In this document: piece after piece, positions 32,858 to 44,963 of the stretch
Layout: every line of letters starts with the position of its first letter
Numbering within the stretch: position 1 is the first letter of the stretch
DNA from: Anodontia alba
Taxonomy: Eukaryota > Mollusca > Bivalvia > Lucinida > Lucinidae
Reading direction: 5' to 3'
DNA length: 64,000 nucleotides
NCBI GenBank assembly: GCA_964016985.1
Contig: OZ024826.1
Span: 37,985,070-38,049,069, forward strand
The notes under the pieces: model-generated
What the model was told of the DNA's origin: nothing
Databases searched by the model: none
What the model saw: the letters and a program-made list of their open reading frames with translations, nothing else
Translations under genes and position numbers: made by a program

Positions 32858-32898
32858 ACTCTAATCAGTCATCCCTCAACAGTTACTGTGATTTTCTT

Positions 32899-33295
32899 GC
32901 GATTTTTCTCAGATATATTTCTTTGCTATTTGGAAGAACATCAACCATGAAAGCGACTAGCAAATTTGCAGCAGACGACATTGTTTTTTTTTTTTTGTTT
33001 TTTTTTTTTTAATTTTTCAGAGAAAATAAGACTTGGCATTTCATGAGAATCATCTGCTTAGCATTTACAGACGATTCGCATGAAATGTCAAGTCTTATTT
33101 ACTCTGAAAAATAAAAAAAAAAATCAAAATGTGTTCTGCTGAAGTTGTGATGTGTTCGTTAAGGGTTAAGGTAATTATTACACCGGAAGTTTGATCACTC
33201 TGACCAGAAAGTAAGTGCCTCCCTTCTCAAAGAAACTGTGCTTAAAGGACAGAACTAGCGCTCAAGTGGAAGCAAATTCTTTCCTCTTTCCTTTA
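32899..33295 (+). repeat. Direct repeat block, right copy (after kinase exon 5)
   Basis: Starts 41 bases after the kinase stop. It matches the left copy over about 400 bp with scattered differences and a shorter A run, including the non-hairpin part GATCACTCTGACCAGAAAG. It could be a segmental duplication or two copies of one compound element. Confidence 0.82.
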
Positions 33296-33834
33296 AAAGG
33301 GGATTCGTGTACTAGCAACGCCAATATTTGTCGAAGCTTTGTGGTAAATCCGCTTGATTAAATGCCCTGAGTGTAAGCCAGCTATGTAACGAGTGTATCA
33401 GTTCCAAACATTACGGCGCATACACAATAAGAGTATCTAGCTGCTTAGACTGTTAACAGTAAACAGAAAACCATGCAGAACTTCGAATTTATCAAAACTT
33501 CTTTTATACATACCAAGCTCTTTTACCATCACAATATATTTTTAAAGATACTTTTTGTTTTGTGCTGCAGTAGTCTCCCTTTGAAAAGGCTAAACCTTTC
33601 AGCTTAGAGTCCTATCTCTTTAAATGTACCCATTCACCTGAAACTACTATGCTTTCGACATCCTTCGGAAACACGTTTTTCGTTTGGTGTTTTATTCTAA
33701 GTAGAAAAAAAATTAGTGATTGACAATATCTTATCAGGAACCATTTGTCATTTCTGTTCAGGACCAATTTCTCAGCCTTCATACAGAGACGATTGACCCA
33801 CCAGTGCTATCAGTGGTTTGATTTTTTTTTTTTC

Positions 33835-34020
33835 AGACTTTCACAGACGATCTAACCTTTAGCATGCTGGATGTAAAAGCGACAGACGACATTTTGAAAT
33901 AATGTTTTTTATTAATGATAAGAAAATGAGGCTTGAAATTTCATGCAAATTGTTGTCTCCTAAGACAATTCGTCTGCATGAAATGCCAAGCTCTATTTTC
34001 TGGAGAAATGAGAGTGTTAA
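33835..34020. repeat. Hairpin element, GACAATTCGTCTGCATGAAA type
   Basis: TTGAAATTTCATGCAAATTG pairs with CGTCTGCATGAAATGCCAAG. Same hairpin type as in the direct repeat blocks; others lie at 26090-26330, 60920-60990 and 62480-62560. Confidence 0.6.
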
Positions 34021-34134
34021 AAGCTTAAATGATCCGCGTCAAGCGAAATGGTGTCTTTTGGGATATACGAAATGCGCGTCCATATCATCTTACGCATGCG
34101 CACAATATCATCAGGGTATTCACTCAAAATTGTT

Positions 34135-34410
34135 CATTACGAAAACACGCCTATTCAAATATATTGAAAATTTTACAACCAAAAACTGGCACATTTTCAG
34201 ATAAAAAATTCTAATATTTTTCATATTTCTGCTCTAAACAGATTGTGGGTACCCGTTAGAACCGCCTCGGCGAGGCGGTTCTAACGAGTACCCACAATCT
34301 ATGTTTAGAGCAGAATAAGAAAAATAATGTATACCCCTGTAAACCCCAGTTTTACTATATAAAAGTGGGGTTTAAGGGGGTAAAAATTATATAGGCATGT
34401 TTTCGGGATG
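34135..34410 (+). mobile_element. MITE family A copy 17
   Basis: Complete. Two bases missing near the outer hairpin boundary (CTCTAAACAGATTGTGGG). Confidence 0.9.
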
Positions 34411-34494
34411 TACATTCTATAATATCCAGGCATTCTATAAGCGGACACCGAATGCTCTGAACGCGCTGTCATACACGTGCTTATATCTTATATA

Positions 34495-34681
34495 TAGTGG
34501 ACTCTCAATAATTCAAACTCCAAGTGACTAGAGTTTTCAGTTTGAGATAACTGTAGTTTGAGATAACAGGAGTTAAAATGTACAGACCAGAAAGCAAAAA
34601 CTAAACCATTATCCAAAGTTCAGTTTGACTTAAGCAGTAGTTTGAGTTATCAGTGGTTGAGATAACGAGAGTCAACTGTAT
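34495..34681. mobile_element. Family C-related short inverted-repeat element
   Basis: Starts TAGTGGACTCTCAATAATTC and ends ATAACGAGAGTCAACTGTA, with AGTTTGAGATAAC repeats. No central hairpin. A relic of the same type lies at about 25020-25150. Confidence 0.6.
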
Positions 34682-34946
34682 TATGTTCGTGTGTTCGTTT
34701 AATAGTAATTGATTTCAAGGGAGGTAACTCTGCTTTAATTGTTTTGCGTCCTTTTAAAAAAGCCGTCTACTCTAAAAGGAAAAAAATTTTCTTCCCTTTT
34801 CAGTAAATTCTTTCCTTTTGGAATAGACTCCTTTTCAGAAAGGGCTTGGTGTGCTGGGAAGCAAATAGGACGTCAGAAAAGTTGTCTACCTTGTCAAAAA
34901 ATGACGGAAAACGTACCACGCGTATCCAGTCCCATTGAGCTGAAAC

Positions 34947-35393
34947 TGAACCAGCGCACGACAAAGCCTACAATAAGATCTGTGTGACCAGTAAAGTCTC
35001 AGATCAGCCTGTATACCCATCCCGAATGGCAAGGGTTCTTGTTTATCCCTCTTTGGATAGCTCGGAGGCTGTAGAAGGTACGTGCGATCAGCGAAGAGTC
35101 TGATCAGACTGCGCAGATGCGCAGGCTGATCTGAGTCTTCGCTGGTTGCACGTCATTTATACATGTACAATAAGACCTGTATGACCAGCTACGCCTCAGA
35201 TCAGCCTGTACACTCACCCAGGTTGGCAAGGGTTCTTGTTTATCCCTGTTGTGATAGCCTGGAGGCTGTAGAAGGCACATGCGATCAGCGAAGACCCTAA
35301 CCAGACTGTGCGGATGCGCAGGCTGATCTGAATCTTCGCTGGTCGCACAAGTCTTATTGTAGGTTTGTCGTGCGCCGGCTCAAATATCTTTAT
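34947..35393. mobile_element. Inverted-repeat element family F, compound
   Basis: Starts TGAACCAGCGCACGACAAAG and ends TTTGTCGTGCGCCGGCTCA. Inside are two near copies of a unit with CTCAGATCAGCCTGTA, then TTTATCCCT and CTGATCTGAGTCTTCGCTGG. The units differ by about 10-15%. Confidence 0.75.
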
Positions 35394-35507
35394 TGATTTC
35401 TGCACTGTTGCAAACCACAATTTATTTTCCACGTATATATAAAAATGTAAAGTTTCCATGATTGTACTGCTATATATGTATCAAAAATGTATGTTTTCAT
35501 CACTATA

Positions 35508-35845
35508 TACAGTCGAACCTCGTTATCTCGAACTCGTTTATTTCGAATTACCGCTTATCTCGAAGTGAAAATCTGCTCCCTGTTTTAATATGAAACTATG
35601 ACAACAGGGAACAAAATAATGTGGAAAAGAGGAGAAATTGCTCCTAATGAGCAATTTTCTCCTCTTTTCCACATTATTTTATATATATTTCTTACTTCAG
35701 GAGTCAAATTACATATTCATTTGTTAAATGTGGTTGTTCAATTTATTGTTTTCGTCACTCTCTCAACTCTGATATGTCGAGGTACGGATACCTCGAAGTA
35801 TTTCAGTGAGTTCCTTGGAATTCGAGATAACGAGAGTCGACTGTA
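35508..35845. mobile_element. MITE family C copy 2
   Basis: Reverse orientation to copy 1: begins TACAGTCGAACCTCGTTATC and ends ACGAGAGTCGACTGTA; same central hairpin. Confidence 0.85.
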
Positions 35846-36317
35846 ATTATGCTGCTAATTGTAATTAATGTTGTCATGAAGGAGAGGATTATGGCAGGAA
35901 AACGTTCTGGTATTCTATATCAATATTTATTCAATCTTTAAACATTTATTCAAAATATATAACACTTGTTCGAAGTTGAAAAAGCTATACCCGAAAATAT
36001 ATTTGTTGATAAAATACTATTCTTAGTATCAAAAAGTTCATTACTTATTTTAGTATCAAAAAGTTGATTCTATAAAAAGTTGTTGTTGCTATCCCAATAA
36101 TTTATTTGTTTATAAAATATTTAATTAGTATAAAACATTTATTTTATAAAGTTCATACTTGTCCCATTCGATAATATAACTATAGATAATAAATATTAAG
36201 TTTATATTTATATATAATAATGTAAAAGAAAAACTTGCATATGAAGTATAATTAACATTGTGACATACTACAAGTACTATTCAGCTGAGTGGTTGTGTGT
36301 ACGCTTTGGAATCCAGT
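35846..36317. other. Unassigned AT-rich
   Basis: Very AT-rich with loose TTTATAAAATATT repeats; nothing else seen. Confidence 0.5.
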
Positions 36318-36618
36318 GCCCAGTTGTTCAAAACTAACGATGTCGCTATTTAACGTATCGTTAAAACTTTTATCATTAAATATGGCATATATACATGTAT
36401 ATATGCTAATTTTAGGCTGAAAATGTGAGTAGCTTTTGCAAATGTGAGTAGCTTTTGCATTTGCAAATGTGAGTAGCTTTTGCTTTTGCATTTGCAAAAG
36501 CTACTCACATTTTTTTTTCAGCAAAAATTCCTGTGAATGAGATATTGTACTTACTAGAACAGTTAACATTTTGACCACTAATGAGCTCGTTAAGTTAACA
36601 ATGCTTTGAACAACTAGG
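36318..36618. mobile_element. MITE family B copy 2 with internal triplication
   Basis: Family B ends, with the inner arm AAATGTGAGTAGCTTTTGC repeated three times in tandem (about 36420-36490) before the opposing arm AAAGCTACTCACATTTTT. Confidence 0.85.
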
Positions 36619-37112
36619 CTCAGGCTTTGGAGCGAGTTCGAAGGCGTTGGAGGCAAATTCAGCTCGTGCCTGTATGGCGCTTCGTTGCATAGAGTCTTTT
36701 ATTATCGCCTTTCCACTGTCTAGAAAAAAACTTTATCCAAAAACGAAATTCTGTTGGAAAACGAAATACTGTTGGAAAAAACCCCATTATTTTCTTATTC
36801 ATTAAATAGGCGAATCATACCATACCCATTTCCTCTTTCCCATGCAAGAAGAGCCAATGTCATTTTTAAGATGTTTTAAAACGCATGTATTTATAAATCT
36901 GCGTATATATTAAATGCGACTGACAAAAGGCTTCAGTCGTTCATCATTAAAATTCAGAATTATAACTATATGAACGCATATGTGAACCGACAACCTAAGA
37001 GCGCTAACCGCTGGACACGAGAACACTGCTCCTCTATTCGAGTTATTTCCCTTATACTGTTACTGGTTTGTAGAAACGATCTTTTTTATAGAATAAATAT
37101 ATTTCACAGCAA

Positions 37113-37447
37113 GTACAGTCGAATTTCGTTATCTCGAAGTTCAAGGGACCGTCTGAAATACTTCGAGATATCCGTAGGTCGACATATCCGATTTGCAGAA
37201 TTAAGGAAAAAATTAAATCAAAAAACCACATTTAACGAATGACTATGTAATTTGACTACTGGAATTATATAGAGATATTGACAATATTGTGGAAAAAATG
37301 AGAAATTGCTCCTTAGGAGCAATTTCTCCTTTTTTCCACAATGTTGTTACCTGTTTAAAATTTCCATGTTAAAACAGGGACCAGATTTTCACCTGAGATA
37401 AGCGATTATTCGAGATAAGCGAGGTCGAGACAACGAGATAGACTGTA
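37113..37447. mobile_element. MITE family C copy 3
   Basis: Begins TACAGTCGAATTTCGTTATC; right end worn (ACGAGATAGACTGTA). Same orientation as copy 1. Confidence 0.83.
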
Positions 37448-37832
37448 AATATTTTTATCAATGATTATATTATCGGATGAACAGCTATATACTTTATACA
37501 GTTAATATTTTTATTCTAATCTATTTTTATCAACAAACTCATTTCATTAGAATAAATATATTTTTATACTCAATCAACGTGTTAATCAGCTTTTATATTA
37601 TCTGAAAAAATAACTACATGTATTTCTAAATATTGAGAAACTACCTTATTTTTAGACTTAATTGGAATGTTGCAACGTTTTTCATGTCATAGAAGATGTG
37701 TATTATTAAAATAAAAAATAATCGAATCAGATTATGATTGGAGTAAAGAACTTTTCGTTGTTTTCTTTACCTAATATTACAAGACGAATATTTAAAGTCC
37801 TCAAGTTACTGAAAATTACCCACTGTTCTATC

Positions 37833-38072
37833 TTAACCCTTAAAACGCCAAGAAAAACCCGCATCTGAAAATGTCGTCTGTTTATGTCGTCTGCTGACTA
37901 TTCTTGCAAACTTTTCAAACCTACTTTTGCATACTGGCAAACAGTGAGGACCCAGATCAGACTGCAGGAGCAGTCTGATCTGGATCCACACTGTTTGCAG
38001 AAATGACTTTTAAAATCACAAGCAGATGACAAAGCAGACGACAATTGTTGTGATTGGCAGTTTAAGGGTTAA
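37833..38072. mobile_element. MITE family D, copy 2
   Basis: Starts TTAACCCTTAAAACGCCAAG and ends GGCAGTTTAAGGGTTAA, with a central hairpin CAGATCAGACTGCAGGAGCA. TTAA at each end could be part of the repeat or a target site. Confidence 0.8.
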
Positions 38073-38595
38073 CTACTGATCCGGGGCACAGCATTTTCTA
38101 CAAAATTGCTTGTGCGCCGAGCCAAGACTCAGATCAGCCTCTGCATCGCACAGGCTGATGATCAGGCTGGTCAGAGTCTTCGCTGTCTGCCTGAAGACCC
38201 GCTTTTGATTCTTGGCTACCCACAGTGCCATGCGAAGACTCTGATCAGACTTTGCGGATGCTTAGGCTGATCTGAGTCTTCGCAGAGCGCAGATGCAATC
38301 GAGTAGGGAATGAGGCCTTCCCAGGGGTTTTGGTGAGCAAGTGAATATGTCCATTTTTTTCAGGGAACAAGGGAACAATTGCAAATATTTTAAAGGAACA
38401 AAACTAATTTTTGGAACTAGGAATATAGAAACTTTGAAAATCACTTTTAGGGAACATGGGAACATGGCCTATTCTTTTAAGGGAATAAGAAAACATGGTA
38501 TCCCACTGGGAGGGCCTCGAAAGTACTGTGTCTCGGTTCAAATGTATGTGAGAAACTATAGCATGGGACTGCGAAGGACCGTGATACTCAAACCT

Positions 38596-38881
38596 CATTA
38601 CGAAAACACGCCTATTCAAATATATAGAAAATTTCACCTCCAAAATCTGAACATTTTCAAATAAAAAAAACAAACTCTGAATAGTTTTCATATTTTTGCT
38701 CAAAACATAGATTGTGGGTACTCCTCAGAACCGCCTCGCCGAGGCGGATCTAACGAGTACCCACAATCCATGTTTTTGAGCAGAAATAAGAAAAATAATG
38801 TATACCCTTGTAAACCCCAGTTTTACTATGTAAAAATGGGGTTTAAGGGGGTCAAAATTATATAGGCATGTTTTCGTGATG
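38596..38881 (+). mobile_element. MITE family A copy 18
   Basis: Complete; arms carry mismatches (CTCCTCAGAACC against GGATCTAACGAG). Confidence 0.9.
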
Positions 38882-39129
38882 TTAATTCATTTTAATTTTC
38901 TGGAATTTCTATCGTTTGGCATTTGTTGTCAGCAGTGAAGGGCATGCACATGTCACATTTATTATGAAGTTCTAAAAATATCACCACTTGGCACAAGATA
39001 GTAGATTTATAGTTTGTCTTTTCTCCGTTTAGCTTTTCTTTTTCATAGACATTTTATTTCTCTACCTTTTCTCTCAGGAGAGGATCAAGGATGATTTCAG
39101 ATGGGTTCGATTTTATCAAATTACCATAC

Positions 39130-39230
39130 TTTCTATACGTGTTCGTACAGAGAGGCCTGAGAAAACAGTGTAGACCCAGATCAAACCCGGCGTCGCACGG
39201 ATCAGAGTCTACACTGTTTTCCATTCACCC
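39130..39230. repeat. CAGTGTAGACCCAGATCA hairpin module
   Basis: AAACAGTGTAGACCCAGATC pairs with GATCAGAGTCTACACTGTTT. Other copies: 27180-27290, 40860-40910, 42000-42075 and decayed ones at 56735 and 57070. Confidence 0.65.
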
Positions 39231-39474
39231 AGCAATTTTATACACATACCCGGGTAGTAAAATGGATTTGTTGAAGAGAAGTATAAGATAAAGAGTAAGA
39301 GATGAAACTTTAAGGTAAATGCGGTATCCCAAATTTATCAGATTTATCAAAACAAAAAAAAAATCATTAGAATAAAAGTTGGATTCAAAAGGGAGTGGGG
39401 TCAACTGATTCAATCCTTCCCCAATCTACCACCCACCCACTCACCCACTCCCTCTGAATCCAGTGAAACCTTAA

Positions 39475-39682
39475 GCCTTTCTTCTCTGAGTTTCTGAAGC
39501 GGACTCATCCATCTTTGAATATGGTCTGAACCATTGTTCCTAATAAGGGTTTCACTCAAAAAAAAAAACACAACAACATGGCAAACAGTGTAGATCCTGA
39601 TGAGACGGCTCACGATGAGCCGTCTCATCAGAATCTACGCTGTTTGCTAAAATATACTTTGGTCTGCAGGGCTGAAAGGATT
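39475..39682. mobile_element. Hairpin element family G, copy 2
   Basis: Central perfect hairpin TGATGAGACGGCTCACGATG and its mirror, flanked by GGCAAACAGTGTAGATCC and its complement. Outer ends are CCTTAAGCCTTTC and GAAAGGATTAA. Confidence 0.75.
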
Positions 39683-39714
39683 AAAAGACTATCGTCTTCT
39701 GTATGTACAACAAA

Positions 39715-39845
39715 TTTTGTTTTACGTCCTTTTCAACACTACTGAAGTCATATCAAGACGAACGTAGTGTCGTTGTCGTTCATCTACGAATTGAATTCCG
39801 GCTCTAGCGAGATTCGAACCTGAGCCTTGTGATCTAAAAGGAAAG
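39715..39845 (-). mobile_element. SINE 3' half
   Basis: Minus strand: CAGGTTCGAATCTCGC (B box), then CGTCTTGATATGACTTCAGT and TGAAAAGGACGTAAAACA. This matches the 19031 SINE tail. Confidence 0.6.
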
Positions 39846-39970
39846 AGTGCTTGAGGCTGGGAGCGCAGTCGGTATCAGGTCTGACTGCAGATTCAGGCGT
39901 AGGGTCCTAGCTCGGCCGCATTATCATGAAATCATTCCGTCCACTGATTCAAGAATACTGGCGAAATTAT

Positions 39971-40262
39971 GCCTGTAAGCGCGGTTGCTCAGTGGTGAGC
40001 GCACTAGCCTCTAGAGCAACAGGCACCTGTCGATCTCAGGCTTCGGCAAGGGAATTTTCGGTGTCCGAACACGCTTCCCTTCATGCATTTGCAGGCATGA
40101 AATGGAAACAGCGCGCCGTCCTTCGGATCGGCACGTTAATTGGAGGCCCCCTGTGCAGGGAAAGTCACGCCTTGTGCAGGTTAAAGAACCCTTTCAGAAT
40201 TCAAAATGGTTAACTGGCCTTCTCGATATGACCTAAGCTGTGTTGACTGGGCCGTAAAATTC
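39971..40262 (+). mobile_element. SINE with different tRNA-like head, shared tail
   Basis: Head GCGCGGTTGCTCAGTGGTGA; body CACGTTAATTGGAGGCCCCC and GTGCAGGTTAAAGAACCC; tail CTCGATATGACC and GTTGACTGGGCCGTAAAA. B box is weak. Confidence 0.65.
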
Positions 40263-40658
40263 ATTGTTTGTTGGGTTAGGTTGGGTCAAATGTCATAGTA
40301 AACAATATTTCAGTCATTTTGAGACGTTGCCTACGAATTCGTGGGACTTGAACTGTAATGAATGATGAACTGAAATAAAATTTACTAAGATTTTCCTTGG
40401 CATTAAAGAACACATAAACGAACGAAAATCTGAGTCTGAGTTTGATTCAGACTGTTCATATGACAGTATTGTAGTCCGCAGGGCTACATATGTCCCCTAA
40501 TATTGGTTTAAGCGGGGCTCTATTTTCAAAGATTCCAGAATGGGCCCAGTGATCCCCGGGAAAATAAATGTAATAAATGTTCTGCACTATGACGAAATGA
40601 ACCCATTTATGCCTAGCGCCCCATAGAAGGAACTTTTAGGGGGAGAACTAAATAAGCT

Positions 40659-40765
40659 CCCAGCTAGCATTCTACGTAAATCTACATCGGACTGTCATCG
40701 GCCCGTCAGCTACCCTGACGGGCCGATGACGGCCCGATATAGTTTTACGTAGAATGCTGACTGGG
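40659..40765. mobile_element. Palindrome CCCAG..CTGGG, copy 2
   Basis: Same family as 13921-14026: CCCAGCTAGCATTCTACGTA pairs with ACGTAGAATGCTGACTGGG; centre CGTCAGCTACCCTGACG. Confidence 0.75.
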
Positions 40766-41306
40766 ATTATGCTTCTGATCCTATCCTTTGTGTACATGTC
40801 ATGTCTGTATTATCATTGTATGTTTTGAAATAAAATCTGTTTAAACCAAAAGGGACATAAGCAAACAGTGTAGACCCAGATCAAACGCCACAGGTATACA
40901 CTGTTTGCATTAAGTTCAGGAATTTTCATAAAATATAGTCATAGTAAGAACTCACCAGACACCCGATATTGGAAGTAGACCTGTCCAAAGAATTACAGTA
41001 GAAGAGTCCACTAGGCATAAATGGGTTAAAACGTATATTTCCTCGCCATAGTTCTAAATAAGCATTCAAACTAAACAAATTGAGTTTTCTGGGTACCACG
41101 TGTTTCTAGAGCAATGCAAGTTATGGCACTGTCAACATATAAAAACAAAAATGATGAAAAGTTTGGTTACTAAGCATATTGAAGCAGAGTTATGCAGTAA
41201 GAAAACATTCGAATCTCAAAATCCCTCTGTTGATATATTCCTCTACAAATCTCTAATTTTCACTATATACTTGACAATAGGAATCGAATGCCGCTCACCC
41301 TCCTAA

Positions 41307-41394
41307 AAAATCAACATGAAATAAAATCAAATAAAAATTAGTAGCGGACACTTCCGCTATTGATTTTTATTTGATTTTATTTTATATTGATTTA
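41307..41394. repeat. Palindrome, AAATAAAATCAAATAAAAAT
   Basis: The arms pair around AGCGGACACTTCCGCT; about 88 bp, AT-rich. Confidence 0.7.
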
Positions 41395-41696
41395 CATGAT
41401 ACTTATTCATTTATATGTCTCATATCCTCCAGCATTTATACTGGGTAGAATAAATATCAATTCAATAAATCATACTGCATAGAACGCTATATCAGCGTCA
41501 TAGGATTGCTATGGCCATATGCGATACATGTACGATACGATGTATTTTATTTGAGTTTCTCCACACATATATTTACACAAAGATTTTGATATATTATAAA
41601 ACATATATGTGAATAAACTCCCTTACACTATATATTTGTAGAGTTCAATTTCAACTATAGGTATGTCAGGCTATGGGATTTAGATATTCCGAGGAA

Positions 41697-41982
41697 CATT
41701 ACGAAAATATGCCTATTCAAATATATTGAAAATTTTACCACCAAAAAATGAAAATTTTCAGATAATTTTTTTTTTTGATATTTTTCATATTTCTGCTCAA
41801 AACATAGATTGTGGGTACTCGTTAGAACCGCCTCGCTGAGGCGGTTCTAACGAGTACCCACAATCTATGTTTTGAGCAGAAATAAGAAAAATAATGTATA
41901 CCCCTGTAAACCCCAGTTTTACTATATAAAAGTGGGGTTTAACCTGAGGGGGTCAAAATTTTATAGGCATGTTTTCGTGATG
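41697..41982 (+). mobile_element. MITE family A copy 19
   Basis: Complete, with perfect palindrome; an extra CCTGA lies in the right half. Confidence 0.9.
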
Positions 41983-42406
41983 AAGAAAATGGCTAACTTT
42001 TTGCAAACAGTGGATACCCTGATCAGACGCCACAGATTGCAGCGTGTGTCCAGAGTCTGCACTGTTTGCCAATTTGCGGCGTCTCCAGAATAAAATGGGT
42101 TAAACACTAAAAGTCTGTTAACTTTTATTAACACTCACGTAATGATTTTCCTTGGTTATTCCCCTTACATACATGAAACGAAAATGGCCGAAGTGTCTAC
42201 ATGCAGGCCCTCCCATATGGCATCGAAGTTTTCGTATGGCATTGCAGAGTTGAACACGTGATCTGACTGAGATTTTTTGACTGGTTATGCCAGGAATATC
42301 TGTTTTAAGAAGGTTATCGGTGCCCTCATGTTTGCTTAATACACGTCGGGGAGAAACCGTCGTGAGCAAAGAAAGAAGTGAACCCTCCAACATGCTTTAT
42401 TGAAAC

Positions 42407-42682
42407 CATTACGAAAACAAGCCTATTCAAATATACTGAACATTTTGCCACCAAAAACTGAAAATTTTCAGATAAAAAATCTCTGATATTTTTCATATTT
42501 GCTCAAAACATAAATTGTGGTACTCGTTAGAACCGCCTCGACGAGGCGGTTCTAACGAGTACCCACAATATATGTTTGTAACAGAAATAAGAAAAATAAT
42601 GTATACCCCTGTAAACCCCAGTTTTACTTTATAAAAGTGGGGTTTAAGGGGGTCGTCTTTATATAGGCATGTTTTCGTGATG
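42407..42682 (+). mobile_element. MITE family A copy 20
   Basis: Complete, about 425 bases from copy 19 and in the same orientation. Right half reads GGTCGTCTTTATATAGG. Confidence 0.9.
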
Positions 42683-43027
42683 AACAAAGACTTCAATTAC
42701 TAACGTGTCGGCGCAGTATGTCTGTTCTGTTCGTTTTCTGAATACCTGGATACTGTACAACATAATATGGAGACGCCCTGATCAGACCGCGGATGCACAT
42801 AGTGATATTGGTTTCAGCTGTTAGAATATGACTTAAAGATCATTTTATAACGCGATTTTACTTGCCAATAATTCATAATTAATGGTTGATGAAACGGCTT
42901 GTGTACGATGTCCGATGTGTGCGTAATTTTCGGTCGGACCCACCGTGCTCTTATCGGCGGTTTCATGTTGCTCTGACGCAAGATTGGATGCCTGTGAAAT
43001 TCTGGAATTTAAGCCCCTAGTATCCCT

Positions 43028-43302
43028 CATCATGAGAACATACCTATATTATTTTGACCCCCTTAACCCCCACTTTTATATAGTAAAACTGGGGTTTACA
43101 GGGGCATACATTACTTTTCTTATTTCTGCTTAAAACATAGATTGTGGGTACTCGTTAGAACCGCCTCGGCGAGGCGGTTCTAACGAGTACCCACAATCTA
43201 TGTTTTGAGCAGAAATAAGAAAAAAATATCAGAATTTTTTATCTGAAAATATTCATTGTTTGGGTGATAAAATTTTCAGTATGTTTGAATAGGCATGTTT
43301 TC
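43028..43302 (-). mobile_element. MITE family A copy 21
   Basis: Reverse orientation; the right end stops at AGGCATGTTTTC, so the final bases are lost. Confidence 0.87.
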
Positions 43303-44437
43303 TGGACCGATTCAAATGTAGCAAATATTTTGCAATATAGTCTACTTGGTTCTTCTGTTCTCTAGGTGAAGTGTGTTATGATACCTATTTTTGTGACTCT
43401 TCAGTTTATTTGCTGCCTAGAGATGGCTATGTTCACATGTCAAAGAACATAATTATATTATGTTATGCAAACTTTATCTGCACAGTATGTCTAAATCCAG
43501 TCAGTGAATCAGTTGCATAATTAAGACTTTAGATAATATATTAAACGGTTCGAAATTAATCTTGAACAAACTCTTTAGATACGAGGGTATATGAATATAT
43601 CAATATGGTTTGAGTCCGATTTAAGCTGCCTTGGAATTTGTTTAATTCTTTGATATACTTAATTACTGAAATGTCTTTTCATATTTCACAGGTTTTGCAG
43701 AATTTTTAAGCCACACTGCTCACTAACAGTATAATGAACAAAATTACTACAAGGCAGAGATAATGTGTTCGAAGCTAGAAGGCGAATCTCATAAATATAT
43801 CCACGAATGTTTAGTTGCAGCTTAAAATGTTGGCAAGGGAGTTTCGTTGCATTGAAAGTTTTCAGGATAACATCCATTCTGAACGAACATCAACCAGTAT
43901 CACCAATGAAAACACTGTGTAGATCAGCTAGTTATTAAAACAGGCGTAGTAAAATTCATGAACTAGAGAAGACTGTTTTATCGCATATGGTTCCATGGAA
44001 AATACACTTCACGATAATTTATATATGTCAAAGGCCTGAGCAAGATGGGTACCTAAAATGCTCACAGCTGAAAGGAAAGGAAGGAAGTGCGAGACACCGA
44101 CATCTATGCTTGGTTAAGTAGATATAGTCGTGAACCTGAGGACTTTCACGTTGATGTAGTGAAATGAGAAGGAATTGCCTTTACCATTAAGATACAGAAA
44201 GTAAACAAACCTCAGTGGAACAGAAACATATGAGGCCACTACTGACCAAACAGTTTAAAGCGTCTAGATCTTGCAAGAAGATTATGGGCACCATGTTTTG
44301 AGCTAGCAATATTAAATGCGTATAGAATATGTGTCACATAACACAACAATGAACTGTAAATATTAATCAAGCTTTTTGTAAAGATTGTGTCAATCAGTCA
44401 AACTCAATGTCAAACGTAGACATGTTTTTCTTATACA
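43303..44437. other. Unassigned unique sequence
   Basis: One of the longest stretches without a recognised repeat. No open exon with good splice sites was found. Confidence 0.5.
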
Positions 44438-44883
44438 GCAGACAATGCTTCAGTTCACATGGCAATGGATGCGGTAAAGCGGCGACGGTTCGAAGTGTTG
44501 CCATACCAGGTTTATTCACCTACCTTGTCTCTGGTGACTAACATCTGTTCCAAACCGCATCTTCGTGGAAAAAGGTGTAGCGATGATAATGAGCCTATGA
44601 ATGCTATTCAGGTTTTGGGATAAGGACAAATTCAGACTTCCAAGGCGGTTCCTCTGTTAGAACTCTGTGTTTGATTGTCGGTGGCTTCATATGTTATGTT
44701 ACGTTTGCGGTGTCGTTATTTGTTCCTCATCTCTCCTTCGTTTGGTGCCTCGGGAAGGTTGTGTTTCCTTATTGTGGTATTCCTTGGTATCTTTTCTTAT
44801 AGTTTCCAAAGAAGTTTTATAAGTGACTTAATGAAGAAGTGTACAAAATGCATTGACTTCCAAGGGGTCTATGTAGACATATA
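44438..44883 (+). pseudogene. Decayed mariner transposase C-terminus
   Basis: The frame ADNASVHMAMDAV, RRRFEVLPYQVYSP and HLRGKRCSDDNE matches the second-Asp region onward of mariner transposases (DNAxxH, LPxxxYSP, LRGK). The third-Asp motif is scrambled and the frame stops at 44621. A further relic, KKCTKCIDFQGVYVDI at 44833-44883, resembles the usual C-terminal end (KCI..G.Y). It differs clearly from the element at 46.5 kb, so it is an older, separate lineage. Confidence 0.6.
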
Positions 44884-44918
44884 ATGCCTAATAAATTCCA
44901 TATGTATGGCTATGTAGG

Positions 44919-44920
<2 letters not shown>

Positions 44921-44962
<42 letters not shown>
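44921..44962. repeat. A run
   Basis: About 42 adenines follow the decayed mariner; it may be a retroposed tail or simple expansion. Confidence 0.95.

Positions 44963-44963
<1 letters not shown>

Noticed and set aside
42118..42393. 91-codon minus-strand frame
   Set aside because: No splice sites that fit and composition is not convincing; it abuts a MITE end.
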